NCBI GenBank assembly: GCA_013285825.1
Contig: JABDGV010000004.1
Span: 83,917 to 147,916, forward strand
Origin: Bacteroidota bacterium
Lineage (GTDB): Bacteria > Chlamydiota > Chlamydiia > Chlamydiales > FEN-1388
Length of the DNA stretch: 64,000 nucleotides
Direction: 5' to 3'
The notes under the pieces were generated by a model. That model saw only the letters and a list, made by a program, of their open reading frames with translations. It did no database searches and was not told the origin of the DNA. This document shows positions 8,315-18,386 of the stretch, piece by piece. The translations under genes and the position numbers were made by a program. Each line of letters starts with the position of its first letter. The stretch's first letter is position 1.

Positions 8315-9928
8315 ATGGCTCACCGAGATAAATCAAAAGATCCCCCTGCTGACATCCTTTTGCACAACGGCACGCTCATTACTATGGACCCTTTGAAGCC
8401 TCAAGCAGAGGCTCTTGCTATTCAAGGAGAGCGAATAGTTTGGGTTGGAGAAAATAAAGATTCTTCCGCCTGGATTGGCCCCAATACGAAAGTTATCGAT
8501 TTGAAAGGCGCCTGTGCAACCCCAGGCTTTATTGATACCCATGCTCATATTGTCTATACAGGACTTGCCAAAAAGTATCTTCAGCTCTCCGGATGTCAAG
8601 ACAAAGAGGAAGTATTGGAATTAGTTAAAAAGCAGGTTAAGAAAAGCCGCGAAGGGGAGTGGATATTAGGATTTGGTTGGAGTGAAGGCAGGTGGCTGAA
8701 TAAAGCACATCCCACTGCCTCTGATTTAGATCAAGTTGCTCCCCATAACCCGGTTGTCTTGAGAAGAGCTGATTCACACGCCATCTGGGTGAATAGCTGC
8801 GTTCTCAAGCTCGCTGGCATTGATGCCAGCACTCCTGATAATGAGGGCGGAAAAATTGTGCGAGATTCTCAAGGTATTCCTACGGGTATACTGGTTGACA
8901 GCGCAATGACGCTCGTTAAAAATCTGATGCCGCAGCCTGATTTAGAAGAGACAATTCAGCTTGCAAAGGCTGTTCTCGATGAGTCCCTTTCGCTGGGCAT
9001 TACCATGATTCATAATGCCGCCACGGAAACAACAGAATTTGAAGCGTATAAACAGCTTGCAGCTCAAAACGCGCTGCCGCTTCGAATCTATGCAATGATG
9101 GTTATCCGAGATCCAACCGCCTCCTCTTTACCTCTACAGAGCCCGCAAAATTTTGGCTCCTTTTTAGACGTGCGCTGCCTGAAATTTTTTGTTGATGGGG
9201 CTTTTGGTTCCAGGGGAGCTGCTCTCTTTGAAGCGTATGAAGATGAACCGGGACATACAGGTTTATTGCTCTGGGAAGAGAGCAGGCTCATCTCTTTGCT
9301 TCAGGAGGCAAAAGCAAAAGGTTTCCAAGTGGCTATCCACGCCATTGGCGATAGGGCGAACCATTATATACTTAATTTCTATGAAAAAATAGAAGCTAAG
9401 GGACTTCGTTGGCGGGTTGAACATGCTCAGCTGCTTGCTCAAGAGGATATACCTCGCTTTGGAAAGTTGCAGGTGATCGCTGCTATGCAGCCAATACATG
9501 CGACATCTGATATGGTGTGGTTTAAAGAACGTGTTGGGGCTGATAGGCTGAATAGAGGCGCTTTTGTTTTGAGGTCGCTTTTAGATAGCGGTGCTATTAT
9601 CACTGGCGGTTCTGATTCACCTATTGAAAATAGAAACCCGCTTTGGGGCATCTATGCAGCCGTTACCCGCCAAGATCATAAGGGCTTTCCTGAAGGGGGC
9701 TGGTATCCCGAGCAGAGAGTAACTCGAGAAGAAGCGTTGAAGATGTATACGATCCATGCGGCCTATGCAAGCTTTCGCGAGCATGAGCTTGGGTCGCTGA
9801 CAGTGGGTAAGCTTGCAGATATTGCCGTGCTTCCAGAAAACCTGCTCACCTGTCCTCTAAAAGCACTCATTGATATGAAAGTGCTCTACACAATCATTAA
9901 TGGAACAGTAGTCTATTCCAACTCCTGA
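8315..9928 (+). CDS. YtcJ-like amidohydrolase (Amidohydro_3)
   Basis: A metal-dependent hydrolase of the amidohydrolase superfamily; the substrate is unknown. The 537-residue protein shows an N-terminal beta segment (ADILLHNGTLITMDP), the metal-binding TPGFIDTHAHI, the YtcJ-typical region DSHAIWVNS, HAIGDRANHY with a metal-binding His, and GGSDSPIENRNPLWGIYAAV near the end. No signal peptide. A GAGGA sits nine bases ahead of the ATG. It stands alone after umuDC and its end overlaps the convergent prolyl oligopeptidase gene by 16 bases. Members of this group hydrolyse amides or formamides; I cannot narrow it further. Confidence 0.88.
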   Translation: MAHRDKSKDPPADILLHNGTLITMDPLKPQAEALAIQGERIVWVGENKDSSAWIGPNTKVIDLKGACATPGFIDTHAHIVYTGLAKKYLQLSGCQDKEEVLELVKKQVKKSREGEWILGFGWSEGRWLNKAHPTASDLDQVAPHNPVVLRRADSHAIWVNSCVLKLAGIDASTPDNEGGKIVRDSQGIPTGILVDSAMTLVKNLMPQPDLEETIQLAKAVLDESLSLGITMIHNAATETTEFEAYKQLAAQNALPLRIYAMMVIRDPTASSLPLQSPQNFGSFLDVRCLKFFVDGAFGSRGAALFEAYEDEPGHTGLLLWEESRLISLLQEAKAKGFQVAIHAIGDRANHYILNFYEKIEAKGLRWRVEHAQLLAQEDIPRFGKLQVIAAMQPIHATSDMVWFKERVGADRLNRGAFVLRSLLDSGAIITGGSDSPIENRNPLWGIYAAVTRQDHKGFPEGGWYPEQRVTREEALKMYTIHAAYASFREHELGSLTVGKLADIAVLPENLLTCPLKALIDMKVLYTIINGTVVYSNS

Positions 9929-11937
9929 TAGAGGAATGCGTAGGTATCAACAATCTCTTCTATTACTTTAGACATCGGTTTTCCCTGCCCATGGCCTGCA
10001 TTTTTCTCCACGCGAAGTAAAATTGAGCCATTACCACCTTGAGCCTCCTGAAGTGCTGCAGTGTACTTATAACTATGCAGTGGAACTACTCTGTCGTCAT
10101 GATCGCCTGTCATTATAAGAGTCGGGGGGTATTGAACTCCGCTTTGAATATTGTGATAGGGGGAATACGTACGTAAGTAAGCAAAATCATTGGGATTGTT
10201 GGGATTGCCATATTCATACACCCAGAAGCGTCCGGCAGTAAAAAGGTGGAAGCGCAGCATGTCGAGCACTCCTACCTTTACGACGACGGCCCCAAAAAGA
10301 TCGGGGCGCTGGTTGGAACAGACAGCTACAAGAAGCCCTCCGTTACTTGCACCTGTAATAGCCAGTTTTGAAGGCTTCGTATACCCTTGAGCAATAAGCC
10401 ATTCGGCAGCCGCAATAAAATCATCAAAGCCATTTTGCCTCTTTGACCCTCGGGCTGCCTGATGCCATGCATCGCCCAATTCGCCTCCTCCACGGATATG
10501 TGCAAGGGCAAATATCCCGCCTCGTTGAACCCAAGCCATAGCTGAAGCTCTATAACTAGGATATTCGATAATGCCATAACCTCCATACCCTGTTAAAAGT
10601 ACCTGTGAATTGCCATCAATTTCTAAATCTTTTCTATGCACAATATGCATGGGAACTTGGGTTCCATCTTTGCTTGCATACGTTATCTGTCGGATGGTGT
10701 AGTCCTTAGGATCAAAAGGCAGTTCAGGCTGTTTATACAGTTCGAGAGAATCGTTCGAGATCGTGTAGCGATATAGAGTTCTTGGCTGCACAAGATTGTT
10801 AAAAGAGAAATAAAACTTTGTTTCAGCTGCAGTATCGTGATCGGTATAAATACCAGCCACACCGAGCCCTGGCAAGGGAACGTCTTTGAGCCAGTTGCCG
10901 CTGGTGTCATAGATGTGTATACGATTGCTCACATTTTCCAATGTGCATGTGACGAAGTACTCGCCGACGGCTATAACACTTTCCAGATGAAATGGCCCCT
11001 CAGGAATTATATCTTGAAAGGAGCAGGGGGTTTGGCTTATGTCGACCTCAATCAACTTCCATAACGGGGCATTCTTATTTGATTCAAAGTAAAATTTTGA
11101 GCCCCTACTGCTTACGAAATGGTATCTGGAGCCATCGCTTGGAATAATTTCTGTGGGTTTGAGTTCGTCTGCTGCCAAGTCGAAATAGAATATAGAATTA
11201 GGTGAGCTTGTGCCACTATGGGCGCTTACGCCCAAATATCGGCCATCTGATGTTAAGCCAAGGTCATAGGTCATACTCTCATTTTGAGGATCATCATAGA
11301 TCAACTTGTCCGATTCTTGGGAAGTGCCTAGAGCATGGTAATAGATGCTATGAGCACCCTTTCTGCCGTATTGACAGTAGTAAAAACCATTGCTGTCAGG
11401 AGTCCAGACAACCCCTGAAAATTTGATTTTCTCAAGATGGTCTGATCTATCTTCACCGGTTGCAATATCGAGCACCTTCCAGGTGGTCCAATCGGAGCCA
11501 TTTTCAGACAATCCATAGGCTAAGAGTGTGCAATCAGGGCTTGGGACCCAATGGGTCAATGAGACAGGATAGTTAACGCTCAACTCGTTGGGATCGATCA
11601 GCACCCGCGGCGTGCCATCTAACCCCTTCTGAATATAGAGCACTGCTTGATCTTGAGAGGGCTCTATCTTTCTAAAGAGGTACTCATCGCCCAGGTGTTT
11701 GGGAAAACTGTAGGAGGTAAATTTAAGAAATTTCTTGAGATCTGCTTTGATTTGATCACGAGAGGGATTTGCTTCAATATATGATTCAAACCTGTTTTTT
11801 TGGACCTCGAGCCATTCTTGTGTGCGAGGATCTTGAGAGTTTTCTAGCCAGCGGTAGGGGTCTGATACATTATCGGCTTTTGCAAGAGTTGTTGCGACAG
11901 TCGAGAGAGCAAATAGGAAAAGAAATATTCGATGCAT
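9913..11937 (-). CDS. Exported prolyl oligopeptidase (S9A)
   Basis: Serine peptidase that cleaves short proline-containing peptides. At 674 residues it has the S9A build: a signal peptide (MHRIFLFLFALSTVATTLAKA), then DPYRWLE at the mature start, a beta-propeller region, and a C-terminal alpha/beta-hydrolase with the nucleophile in TGASNGGLL, the aspartate in GDHDDRVVP and the histidine in KNAGHGQGKP, so the triad is complete. The signal suggests periplasmic action. It overlaps the convergent amidohydrolase end. Confidence 0.93.
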   Translation of the reverse strand: MHRIFLFLFALSTVATTLAKADNVSDPYRWLENSQDPRTQEWLEVQKNRFESYIEANPSRDQIKADLKKFLKFTSYSFPKHLGDEYLFRKIEPSQDQAVLYIQKGLDGTPRVLIDPNELSVNYPVSLTHWVPSPDCTLLAYGLSENGSDWTTWKVLDIATGEDRSDHLEKIKFSGVVWTPDSNGFYYCQYGRKGAHSIYYHALGTSQESDKLIYDDPQNESMTYDLGLTSDGRYLGVSAHSGTSSPNSIFYFDLAADELKPTEIIPSDGSRYHFVSSRGSKFYFESNKNAPLWKLIEVDISQTPCSFQDIIPEGPFHLESVIAVGEYFVTCTLENVSNRIHIYDTSGNWLKDVPLPGLGVAGIYTDHDTAAETKFYFSFNNLVQPRTLYRYTISNDSLELYKQPELPFDPKDYTIRQITYASKDGTQVPMHIVHRKDLEIDGNSQVLLTGYGGYGIIEYPSYRASAMAWVQRGGIFALAHIRGGGELGDAWHQAARGSKRQNGFDDFIAAAEWLIAQGYTKPSKLAITGASNGGLLVAVCSNQRPDLFGAVVVKVGVLDMLRFHLFTAGRFWVYEYGNPNNPNDFAYLRTYSPYHNIQSGVQYPPTLIMTGDHDDRVVPLHSYKYTAALQEAQGGNGSILLRVEKNAGHGQGKPMSKVIEEIVDTYAFLYQELE

Positions 11938-11968
11938 AGAGTGTACGTACTATTTTATCGATGAAATT

Positions 11969-12712
11969 TTAAGGGATTGCGTAACTTTGAACAAGACCTA
12001 AGATTGAGAAATAGTGGCAAGAGCTTCCAGTAAGCACAAAGAGATGCCATATGGCATGGCTGAAGGGAAGTGATTCCCAAGCATAAAAAAGTGTGCCCAA
12101 AGTATAGGCAACTCCTCCCGCTATCAACCAAATTAAGGATGATAAAGAGAGCACTTCTGCTAACGCTGGAAAACAGAAGGCTATGAGCCATCCAAGCAGG
12201 AGATAAGAGCAGAGCGAGAGACGCTTAAAGCGGTCGATGGCCACAAGCTTAAAGATAATTCCAAGAGCTGCAATTCCCCAGACGACAAAAAAGATATGCC
12301 ATCCAAAACTATCTCGAAGGGGGCCCAAAGTAAAGGGAGTTGAGCTTCCTGCAATGAGCAAATAGATGCAGGCGTGGTCTGCAATTTTCCAAGCTTTTTT
12401 ACGATAGGCATGCCTGCAGCGATGATAAAACGTAGAAGCGGTATAGAGGCCAATCAATGTGACAATATAGGCAGTGCAGCTTACAACATTCCAGATATCC
12501 CCTGAAAGGCTTTCCCAGAAAAGAACAGCTCCTCCCACGAGGCTTAAAAATAAGCCAATGAGATGAGTTAAATAATTGAATCGATCCTCACGCGCTGTTT
12601 CACCAGAAACTGGACAAATCTCGCAAGGGTCGCTATTTAGAGATAGATTTGCTGTCATGACTCCATTTTCTATATTAGAGGAATTATTATCTATCGGGAA
12701 GGAACTGTGCAT
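11969..12712 (-). CDS. Hemolysin III / PAQR-family membrane protein
   Basis: Seven-helix membrane protein of the PAQR/YqfA/HlyIII family. Family features: EDRFNYLTHLIG in the first helix, STFYHRCRH after the third, DHACIYLLIAGSSTPF and a final helix with HAIWHLFVLTGSSCHYFSIL. The conserved His, Asp and Ser residues thought to bind a metal ion are present. The N-terminus has about 40 polar residues including CEICPVSGE; an internal ATG at 12658 is an alternative start. The gene may be read alone. Named for hemolysis by a Bacillus homologue; most members are not proven toxins. Confidence 0.88.
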   Translation of the reverse strand: MHSSFPIDNNSSNIENGVMTANLSLNSDPCEICPVSGETAREDRFNYLTHLIGLFLSLVGGAVLFWESLSGDIWNVVSCTAYIVTLIGLYTASTFYHRCRHAYRKKAWKIADHACIYLLIAGSSTPFTLGPLRDSFGWHIFFVVWGIAALGIIFKLVAIDRFKRLSLCSYLLLGWLIAFCFPALAEVLSLSSLIWLIAGGVAYTLGTLFYAWESLPFSHAIWHLFVLTGSSCHYFSILGLVQSYAIP

Positions 12713-12820
12713 AGATTAAGTTGCACAGTTTCTAAACCCGCTTGTCTGAAATGAATAGCAGATATAAGGTGAATTTAAAATATGTTTTTACAAAGTATAT
12801 CTATATCGGGAGCAACTTAA

Positions 12821-14581
12821 ATGAGTTTCTCAAAAGGCCTTTGCACTTGTTTAATGGGTATGAGCATTCTCTCAAATATCTATGTTCGGGCCACCGTTCT
12901 AGAACCCTCTGATGAGAACACGGCTGATTATGTAGTTGTTGGTGTGGGAACGGCAGGGGGAGTCCTTGTCAAAGAGCTCACAGATGATAAAAAAACATCG
13001 GTCATAGCCCTCCATAGCGGCAAAAATTTAACTGATAAACCTCTGATCAAATATTCGAAAAATCGAATTTTCACTGTACTTGCATCTCAATTAGGTACGC
13101 CGCTTTCTTTTGATCCCAATACGCTCGATCTTCCTCAGTCCGTTATCGATGAACTCAATAGTTTATTGGCTTCTTTGCCATCGACTTCACCTCCTCTGTA
13201 TCAAACTGGAGTCACGATTCCGCAAGTAGATGCAGATGAACAGCAGCTTCAGTGGGTTGTTTCTCTTCCAGAAGCGGGCGCGACGTCTGTTAATGCTGGA
13301 GCTTGGTGTATCGGAACAAAACAGGTCTATTCACAATGGGAAGCATATGCTGGTCCTGAGTGGTCCACAAAACGAATCTTAAAGACCTACAGAGATCTCG
13401 AGCATTATCATGGCAAGACACCCAATCCGCATGGAAGAGGATATCATGGACCTATCAGCGTTCAACAGGATCCAACACCTACGAAGGTTGCCAAGAAGTT
13501 CACAAAAGCTGTTATAAAAGCTACTGGATTTCCCTTCGTGCGCGATTACAATAATCAAAAAACGCCCATAGGCGCTTCATCTCAATTTCAAATCACTCAA
13601 ACGGGACATAATGGCAAATTTCGCACCAGCAGTGCGACTGCTTTCTTAAATGAAGATGTCGTAAAACCCAACGGGAAAGGGGTTCATGGTCGAAAGCTGC
13701 AGGTGATGTTGGAGAGTACAGCCTTGAGAACTGTTTGGAATGGGACTACAGCAATAGGTGTTGAATATCTGCAGCATGGTCAGACTAAAATTGCCTATGC
13801 TAAAAAAGGGGTTATTGTTTGCTCAGGCCTTAAGAGCAGTCCCTTCCTTCTCCATTCAGGCATCGGATCGAGCTCGTTACTGAACTCTCTTGGTATCCCT
13901 GTCGTCTTTGACAACCCAAATGTTGGGCAACAACTTGCCGATCAACCGCACATTGTTCTCCTATTTTCGACAAATCCAAAAGATAAGATAAGCAATGACT
14001 ATAACAGTCTCTTTACACAGATCTCTTGGCTGCCTGCTCCCGGAGCCGATCCCACAGTGCGCGAGATTCGTCTCTCAACAATCGCGCCTATCCCAGGTTT
14101 AGTCGTAGGAGTGCTTGATCTTGTTCAACCGAAAAGCCGAGGCAGCGTCTCAATCAACAGCTCAGATCCTCTCTCTCTTCCAGTCATAGATCTGGGTCTC
14201 TTATCTAATTCCGATGACTTGACCCTCTATCAAAATGCCTTTACAACCTATATCGCAGCAATTAATCAACAGCTGCAGGAAATTGACCCGCAATACCAGC
14301 TGATTTACCCCGATCCTGCAATTCTCACAGATCCCACAGCATTAACAGCCTTTATCCAAGCCGAAGCTGGATGCAACCAGCATTTTCAGTGCCACTGCCG
14401 TATGGCTCCTCAGAACCAAGGGGGAGTTGTAGATGGCATGGGACGTGTATATGGTGTACAAAACCTCTATGTGGCAGACAATTCCATTGTACCGATTGCT
14501 ATGGATGGAAGCCCAATGGCTACGGCCTATTTAGTTGGAGCACAGATTGCTCGATTGATTAAAGAATCGGAGAAGGATTAA
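12821..14581 (+). CDS. Exported GMC-family FAD oxidoreductase, copy 1
   Basis: Glucose-methanol-choline oxidoreductase fold. A signal peptide (MSFSKGLCTCLMGMSILSNIYV) precedes the dinucleotide site DYVVVGVGTAGG and the second GMC region with SSPFLLHSGIGSS. The C-terminal signature reads CHCRMAP then NLYVADNSIVPIAMDGSPM; the usual His-x-x-Gly-Thr-Cys-Arg and Asn-x-Asn parts are altered, so substrate chemistry may differ from classical members. It is the first of two tandem 586-residue paralogues three bases apart, likely co-transcribed. Substrate unknown; probable periplasmic location is inferred from the signal. Confidence 0.85.
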   Translation: MSFSKGLCTCLMGMSILSNIYVRATVLEPSDENTADYVVVGVGTAGGVLVKELTDDKKTSVIALHSGKNLTDKPLIKYSKNRIFTVLASQLGTPLSFDPNTLDLPQSVIDELNSLLASLPSTSPPLYQTGVTIPQVDADEQQLQWVVSLPEAGATSVNAGAWCIGTKQVYSQWEAYAGPEWSTKRILKTYRDLEHYHGKTPNPHGRGYHGPISVQQDPTPTKVAKKFTKAVIKATGFPFVRDYNNQKTPIGASSQFQITQTGHNGKFRTSSATAFLNEDVVKPNGKGVHGRKLQVMLESTALRTVWNGTTAIGVEYLQHGQTKIAYAKKGVIVCSGLKSSPFLLHSGIGSSSLLNSLGIPVVFDNPNVGQQLADQPHIVLLFSTNPKDKISNDYNSLFTQISWLPAPGADPTVREIRLSTIAPIPGLVVGVLDLVQPKSRGSVSINSSDPLSLPVIDLGLLSNSDDLTLYQNAFTTYIAAINQQLQEIDPQYQLIYPDPAILTDPTALTAFIQAEAGCNQHFQCHCRMAPQNQGGVVDGMGRVYGVQNLYVADNSIVPIAMDGSPMATAYLVGAQIARLIKESEKD

Positions 14582-14584
14582 ATA

Positions 14585-16345
14585 ATGAGAATTTTAAAAA
14601 GCTTAATTATTTTTGTTGTCGGCATTACCACTATTACTAATAGCTATGTTCAGGCGGCCCATCCTGACCAATCAGATTCAAATACAGCTGATTATGTGAT
14701 TGTAGGCGTAGGAACCTCTGGAGCGGTGCTCGCCAAAGAGCTTACCGATGATAAAAAAACTTCAGTAATTGCACTCCATCAGGGTAAAAATTTAACGAAT
14801 AAACCTTTAATCAAATATTCGAAAAATCGAGTTTTTACTGTACTAGCTGCTTTGTTGGGCACGCCCCTTCCCTTTGATCCCAACACACTCAACCTTCCCC
14901 AGTCCGTTATCGATGAACTTAATAGTTTCTTGGCAACGCTTCCTTCATCTACAGCACCTCTCTATATATCCGGAACAACAGTTCCGCAGACTTTTGCAGA
15001 TGATCAGCAGATTCTTTGGGTAGAAGCTCTTCCGGAAGGCGGAGCATCATCCATCAACGCGGGAGCGTGGTGTATCGGGACTAAACAGGTCTATTCCCAA
15101 TGGGAAGCCATAGACGGACCTGAATGGTCGGTTCATAGAATCTATAAAACCTATCGACAACTGCAGCATTACCACGGGAAAACTCTTCACCCTCATACGA
15201 AGGGATATAAAGGGCCTATAAGTGTTCAGCAAGACCCTCTTCCCACAACGGCTTCAAAGAAGTTCACAAAAGCTATCATAAAAGCGACAGGCTTTCCCTA
15301 CGTGCTTGATTACAATGACCCAAATACACCCATAGGCGCTTCATCCAGATTTCAATTTACTCAACGGGGGCATGATGGCAAGTTTCGAGTCAGCAGTGCA
15401 ACCGCCTTCTTAGATAAAAACGTTATTAAACCTAATGGCACGGGCGTACATGGTCGAAAGCTGAAAATACATTTTGAAAGTACTGCTTTGAAGACTATTT
15501 GGAATGGCACTACAGCCATAGGTGTTGAATATCAGCAGAATGGCCAGAATAAACTTGCCTTTGCTCGAAAAGGGGTGATTGTTTGCGCAGGACTCATGAG
15601 CAGTCCCTTTTTACTGCAATCGGGAGTTGGTCCAAACTCTCTTCTCAATTCCCTCGGTATTCCTGTTATCTTTGACAACCCAAATGTTGGCCAAGGGCTT
15701 GCAGATCAAACACAGCTTGCCCTGTTCTTTTCCACAAATCCAAAAGATAAGATACGAAATAAGTACAACGCTCTTTTTTCGCAGATTGCATGGCTGCCGG
15801 CTCCTGGAGCCGATCCAACAGTGCGAGAGCTTCGCTTCTCGACAGTAAATCTTATTCCAGGGCTCACTTTAGCGCTGCTTGATCTTATCCAGCCCAAAAG
15901 TCGAGGAAGTGTCTCCATAAATAGCTCAAATCCTCTGGCGCCTCCCGTCATCGATTTTGGAGTCTTAAGCAATCCAGACGATCTGACTTTATACCAAAAT
16001 GCCTTGAGCATTTATATCAAAGCGATTAATCAATCCCTTCAGCAGATTGATCCGCTCTATCAGTTGGTATATCCAGACCCCTCAATTTTGGATGATCCTG
16101 CAGCCTTAACGGCCTTCATTCAAGCAAGTGTCGCATCGAATCAAAGCTTTCAGTGCCACTGTAGAATGGCTCCCATTAACCAAGGGGGAGTTGTTGATAG
16201 TACAGGACATGTATATGGAGTGCAAAATCTGATTATTGCAGATAATTCCATCGTGCCGATTCCGATGGATGGAAGCGCCATGCAAACTGCTTTCATGATC
16301 GGGGCAAACATTGCTCGACAGATTAAAGAAGCAGAGGCTCATTAA
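14585..16345 (+). CDS. Exported GMC-family FAD oxidoreductase, copy 2
   Basis: Tandem paralogue of the preceding gene, identical in length (586 aa) and closely similar throughout, including signal peptide, DYVIVGVGTSGAVLAKELTDD-type FAD site and the altered CHCRMAP / MDGSAMQTAF C-terminus. The two differ most around residues 100-150 and in the last third. The divergence with full-length preservation suggests both are functional and old enough to have specialised. Its stop overlaps the convergent GNAT gene by four bases. Confidence 0.85.
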   Translation: MRILKSLIIFVVGITTITNSYVQAAHPDQSDSNTADYVIVGVGTSGAVLAKELTDDKKTSVIALHQGKNLTNKPLIKYSKNRVFTVLAALLGTPLPFDPNTLNLPQSVIDELNSFLATLPSSTAPLYISGTTVPQTFADDQQILWVEALPEGGASSINAGAWCIGTKQVYSQWEAIDGPEWSVHRIYKTYRQLQHYHGKTLHPHTKGYKGPISVQQDPLPTTASKKFTKAIIKATGFPYVLDYNDPNTPIGASSRFQFTQRGHDGKFRVSSATAFLDKNVIKPNGTGVHGRKLKIHFESTALKTIWNGTTAIGVEYQQNGQNKLAFARKGVIVCAGLMSSPFLLQSGVGPNSLLNSLGIPVIFDNPNVGQGLADQTQLALFFSTNPKDKIRNKYNALFSQIAWLPAPGADPTVRELRFSTVNLIPGLTLALLDLIQPKSRGSVSINSSNPLAPPVIDFGVLSNPDDLTLYQNALSIYIKAINQSLQQIDPLYQLVYPDPSILDDPAALTAFIQASVASNQSFQCHCRMAPINQGGVVDSTGHVYGVQNLIIADNSIVPIPMDGSAMQTAFMIGANIARQIKEAEAH

Positions 16346-16827
16346 ATTGAGAGGCTGTGCATAGGTGGTGGTAACGACTTTTCCATTATGGTAACGGGCA
16401 CCTTGTTAAAGAAAGAATGTTCCAGCGTTTGCCACCCTAATTTTGCGTACCAAGCAGCTTTATTTGGAGTGCAGAGATAGAGACAGTCATATCCTGACTC
16501 CTTCGCTATCAATTCAGCTCTTTTAACGAGAAAGGCTCCAATACCTTGTTTTCTTCTGTTGGGATGAACAAGAACGCTGCCAATCCAAGGAGAGAGATGC
16601 TGATGAGTATCCATATCGCAATTTCTCAGGCTAAAAGTACCGATAAACTGTTTGTTTTCAACAAGGACAAAAGTAATGGGGAATTTTTTATCGTTCAGAT
16701 GTGTTTCAAGTCCTTTTCTAAAGTCCTGAAGAGTCATTTCTGCGTCAAAATAACCAAATTCTTGAAATTTCAACTCAGCAATTTCAGGGATAAGATATTG
16801 ATGATCTAAAAGTAATTCTATATTCAA
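16342..16827 (-). CDS. GNAT family acetyltransferase
   Basis: Transfers an acetyl group from acetyl-CoA to an unknown amine. The 161-residue protein has the acetyl-CoA loop RRKQGIGAFLV preceded by the beta strand IGSVLVHPN, and a C-terminal CTPNKAAWYAKLGWQT typical of small GNAT enzymes. No signal peptide. It is followed 15 bases from the cupin lipoprotein gene on the same strand, so the two may be co-transcribed. The substrate cannot be predicted. Confidence 0.82.
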   Translation of the reverse strand: MNIELLLDHQYLIPEIAELKFQEFGYFDAEMTLQDFRKGLETHLNDKKFPITFVLVENKQFIGTFSLRNCDMDTHQHLSPWIGSVLVHPNRRKQGIGAFLVKRAELIAKESGYDCLYLCTPNKAAWYAKLGWQTLEHSFFNKVPVTIMEKSLPPPMHSLSI

Positions 16828-16842
16828 ACTTGCAACCCATTT

Positions 16843-17205
16843 TTAAGCTTTCATCTCGATGACCATCACTTCGATAGGCTCGTTAGACTCATTGATATCT
16901 GCATGACGGGTTCTTGGAGGATCTTCGTTAAGCCAATATGCTTTTCCTGTTTCAAAATTTAATATGGATGTTTCGCCTGTCTCTTCAATTTTGGTGAGTT
17001 TTCCCCCTTTTAGTCCAACTACAACTCTTGCAGAGTCATGTCGATGCATCTTTAAAGGCTGATTTGGCATGATCACTGTCTTCCAGACACGCACATGTTC
17101 ATTTTCAAATTGTAAAACTCGATGGGTGCCGCTTTGGGAGCCTTCCTCACTTTTGAGATAAGAACATGCAGCTAGAGTGCATAAGACGATTGATCTAAAT
17201 AACAT
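16843..17205 (-). CDS. Cupin-domain lipoprotein
   Basis: The 120-residue protein starts with a lipoprotein signal (MLFRSIVLCTLAACS; lipobox Leu-Ala-Ala-Cys), so the mature form should begin at Cys14 and be membrane-anchored outside the cytoplasm. The rest is one cupin barrel: MHRHDSARVVVGLKGG (first motif with two His) and PPRTRHADINE (second motif His). The partial metal site suggests a binding or isomerase-type role; function unknown. It lies upstream of the GNAT gene on the minus strand. Confidence 0.75.
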   Translation of the reverse strand: MLFRSIVLCTLAACSYLKSEEGSQSGTHRVLQFENEHVRVWKTVIMPNQPLKMHRHDSARVVVGLKGGKLTKIEETGETSILNFETGKAYWLNEDPPRTRHADINESNEPIEVMVIEMKA

Positions 17206-17311
17206 AGCAGCTCTACTTCTATTATTATTTTCCTATGGTAAGGACTACCCGGTATCGTGCCTTACCGCTCATTCTCATTTTTTTGTACACAACGAGCAGT
17301 CTATTTTGCTT

Positions 17312-18181
17312 TTAAGCTCCTTCCAAAGCTAAAAGAGAAATTGCTGACCAGTCCATATCTTCGCGTTTTTTATCGATGCTGGTAAGAAGCTGCTTTTGAA
17401 GCACTTGAGCCAGCGGAGAAAATACGTGGAGTGATTTTGCCGTGTTTAAGAACAAGTTGAGGTCCTTTAAGCCTAAATTCAATTTAAATCCTGCTGGAGA
17501 AAACTTTTTCTGAAGAATTATTTTTCCGTAATTGATGAAGACGGGCGAGGGAAAGAGTGTTTCAGTGAAGAACTGGTAGACCTGTTCTGGTTTGAGGCCG
17601 CTTTTTTCGGCAAAAGCAAAGGCTTCGCTCAGCATTTCAATGACAGATAAAATCATAAAGTTGCCTGTGATCTTAACCGCGTTGGCAGCTTCTGGTTTAT
17701 CTCCAAAGTAGTAAATGTATTTCCCTAACATATTGAGGTATGGTTCTACCTGTTTTTTGGCAGACTCATCACCTGCTGTACAAATCAATAATTCCTGTCT
17801 GGCAGCAGCATCCGGCCGTCCAAACACGGGAGCGGCAATTAATTTGACTCCCTTTTCTTGATGTTTCTCCATAATAGTATGAGTCGTTGTTGGCGCTACA
17901 GTGCTTGAGGAGACATGGATGCAGCCAGGGTAGGCGCCCTCTAATAGCCCATTCGTAATATCTTGGAGTGCTTGGTCATTGGCCACCATAGAGAAAACAA
18001 TTGGAGCGTGTTTGAACGCATCGTTTGGGTTTTTTAAAAGTTTTGCTCCCGCTTTAACCAGAGGAGTAGTTTTGTCTTGAGAACGATTGTAGACGGCAAG
18101 TTCAACTCCCTGCTTCAGTAAATTCAATGCCATGGGAGAGCCCATGCTGCCCAATCCAATAAAGCTAGCTTTGAGTGCCAT
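17312..18181 (-). CDS. 3-hydroxyisobutyrate dehydrogenase-family oxidoreductase
   Basis: NAD(P)-dependent beta-hydroxyacid dehydrogenase (HIBADH/GLYR1 group). The N-terminus SFIGLGSMGSPMALNLL is the dinucleotide motif plus the family's substrate pattern; VSSSTVAPTTTHTI and the KITGNFMILSVIEMLSEA helix with the catalytic Lys follow. I start at 18181 because GGGGAG lies seven bases upstream; an ATG at 18202 would add seven residues that overlap this ribosome site. Substrate (hydroxyisobutyrate, tartronate semialdehyde or succinic semialdehyde) is not decided. Confidence 0.87.
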   Translation of the reverse strand: MALKASFIGLGSMGSPMALNLLKQGVELAVYNRSQDKTTPLVKAGAKLLKNPNDAFKHAPIVFSMVANDQALQDITNGLLEGAYPGCIHVSSSTVAPTTTHTIMEKHQEKGVKLIAAPVFGRPDAAARQELLICTAGDESAKKQVEPYLNMLGKYIYYFGDKPEAANAVKITGNFMILSVIEMLSEAFAFAEKSGLKPEQVYQFFTETLFPSPVFINYGKIILQKKFSPAGFKLNLGLKDLNLFLNTAKSLHVFSPLAQVLQKQLLTSIDKKREDMDWSAISLLALEGA

Positions 18182-18386
18182 TCTAATTCTCCCCACATCC
18201 ATAGTTAAAAATTTATATATAACTCCCAGGCTTTCTAACTTGCAAATCGTTACAAGTGATGAAGAAAAGCAAGGGTTTGAAACTTCTCACTGAAATCTAG
18301 ATAAATCAACTCATTTCTAGACATTTAAAAATAATCCTTTTGTTATTCCTTATCGTATATTAAGAATGTAAAATCGGGAATTGATT

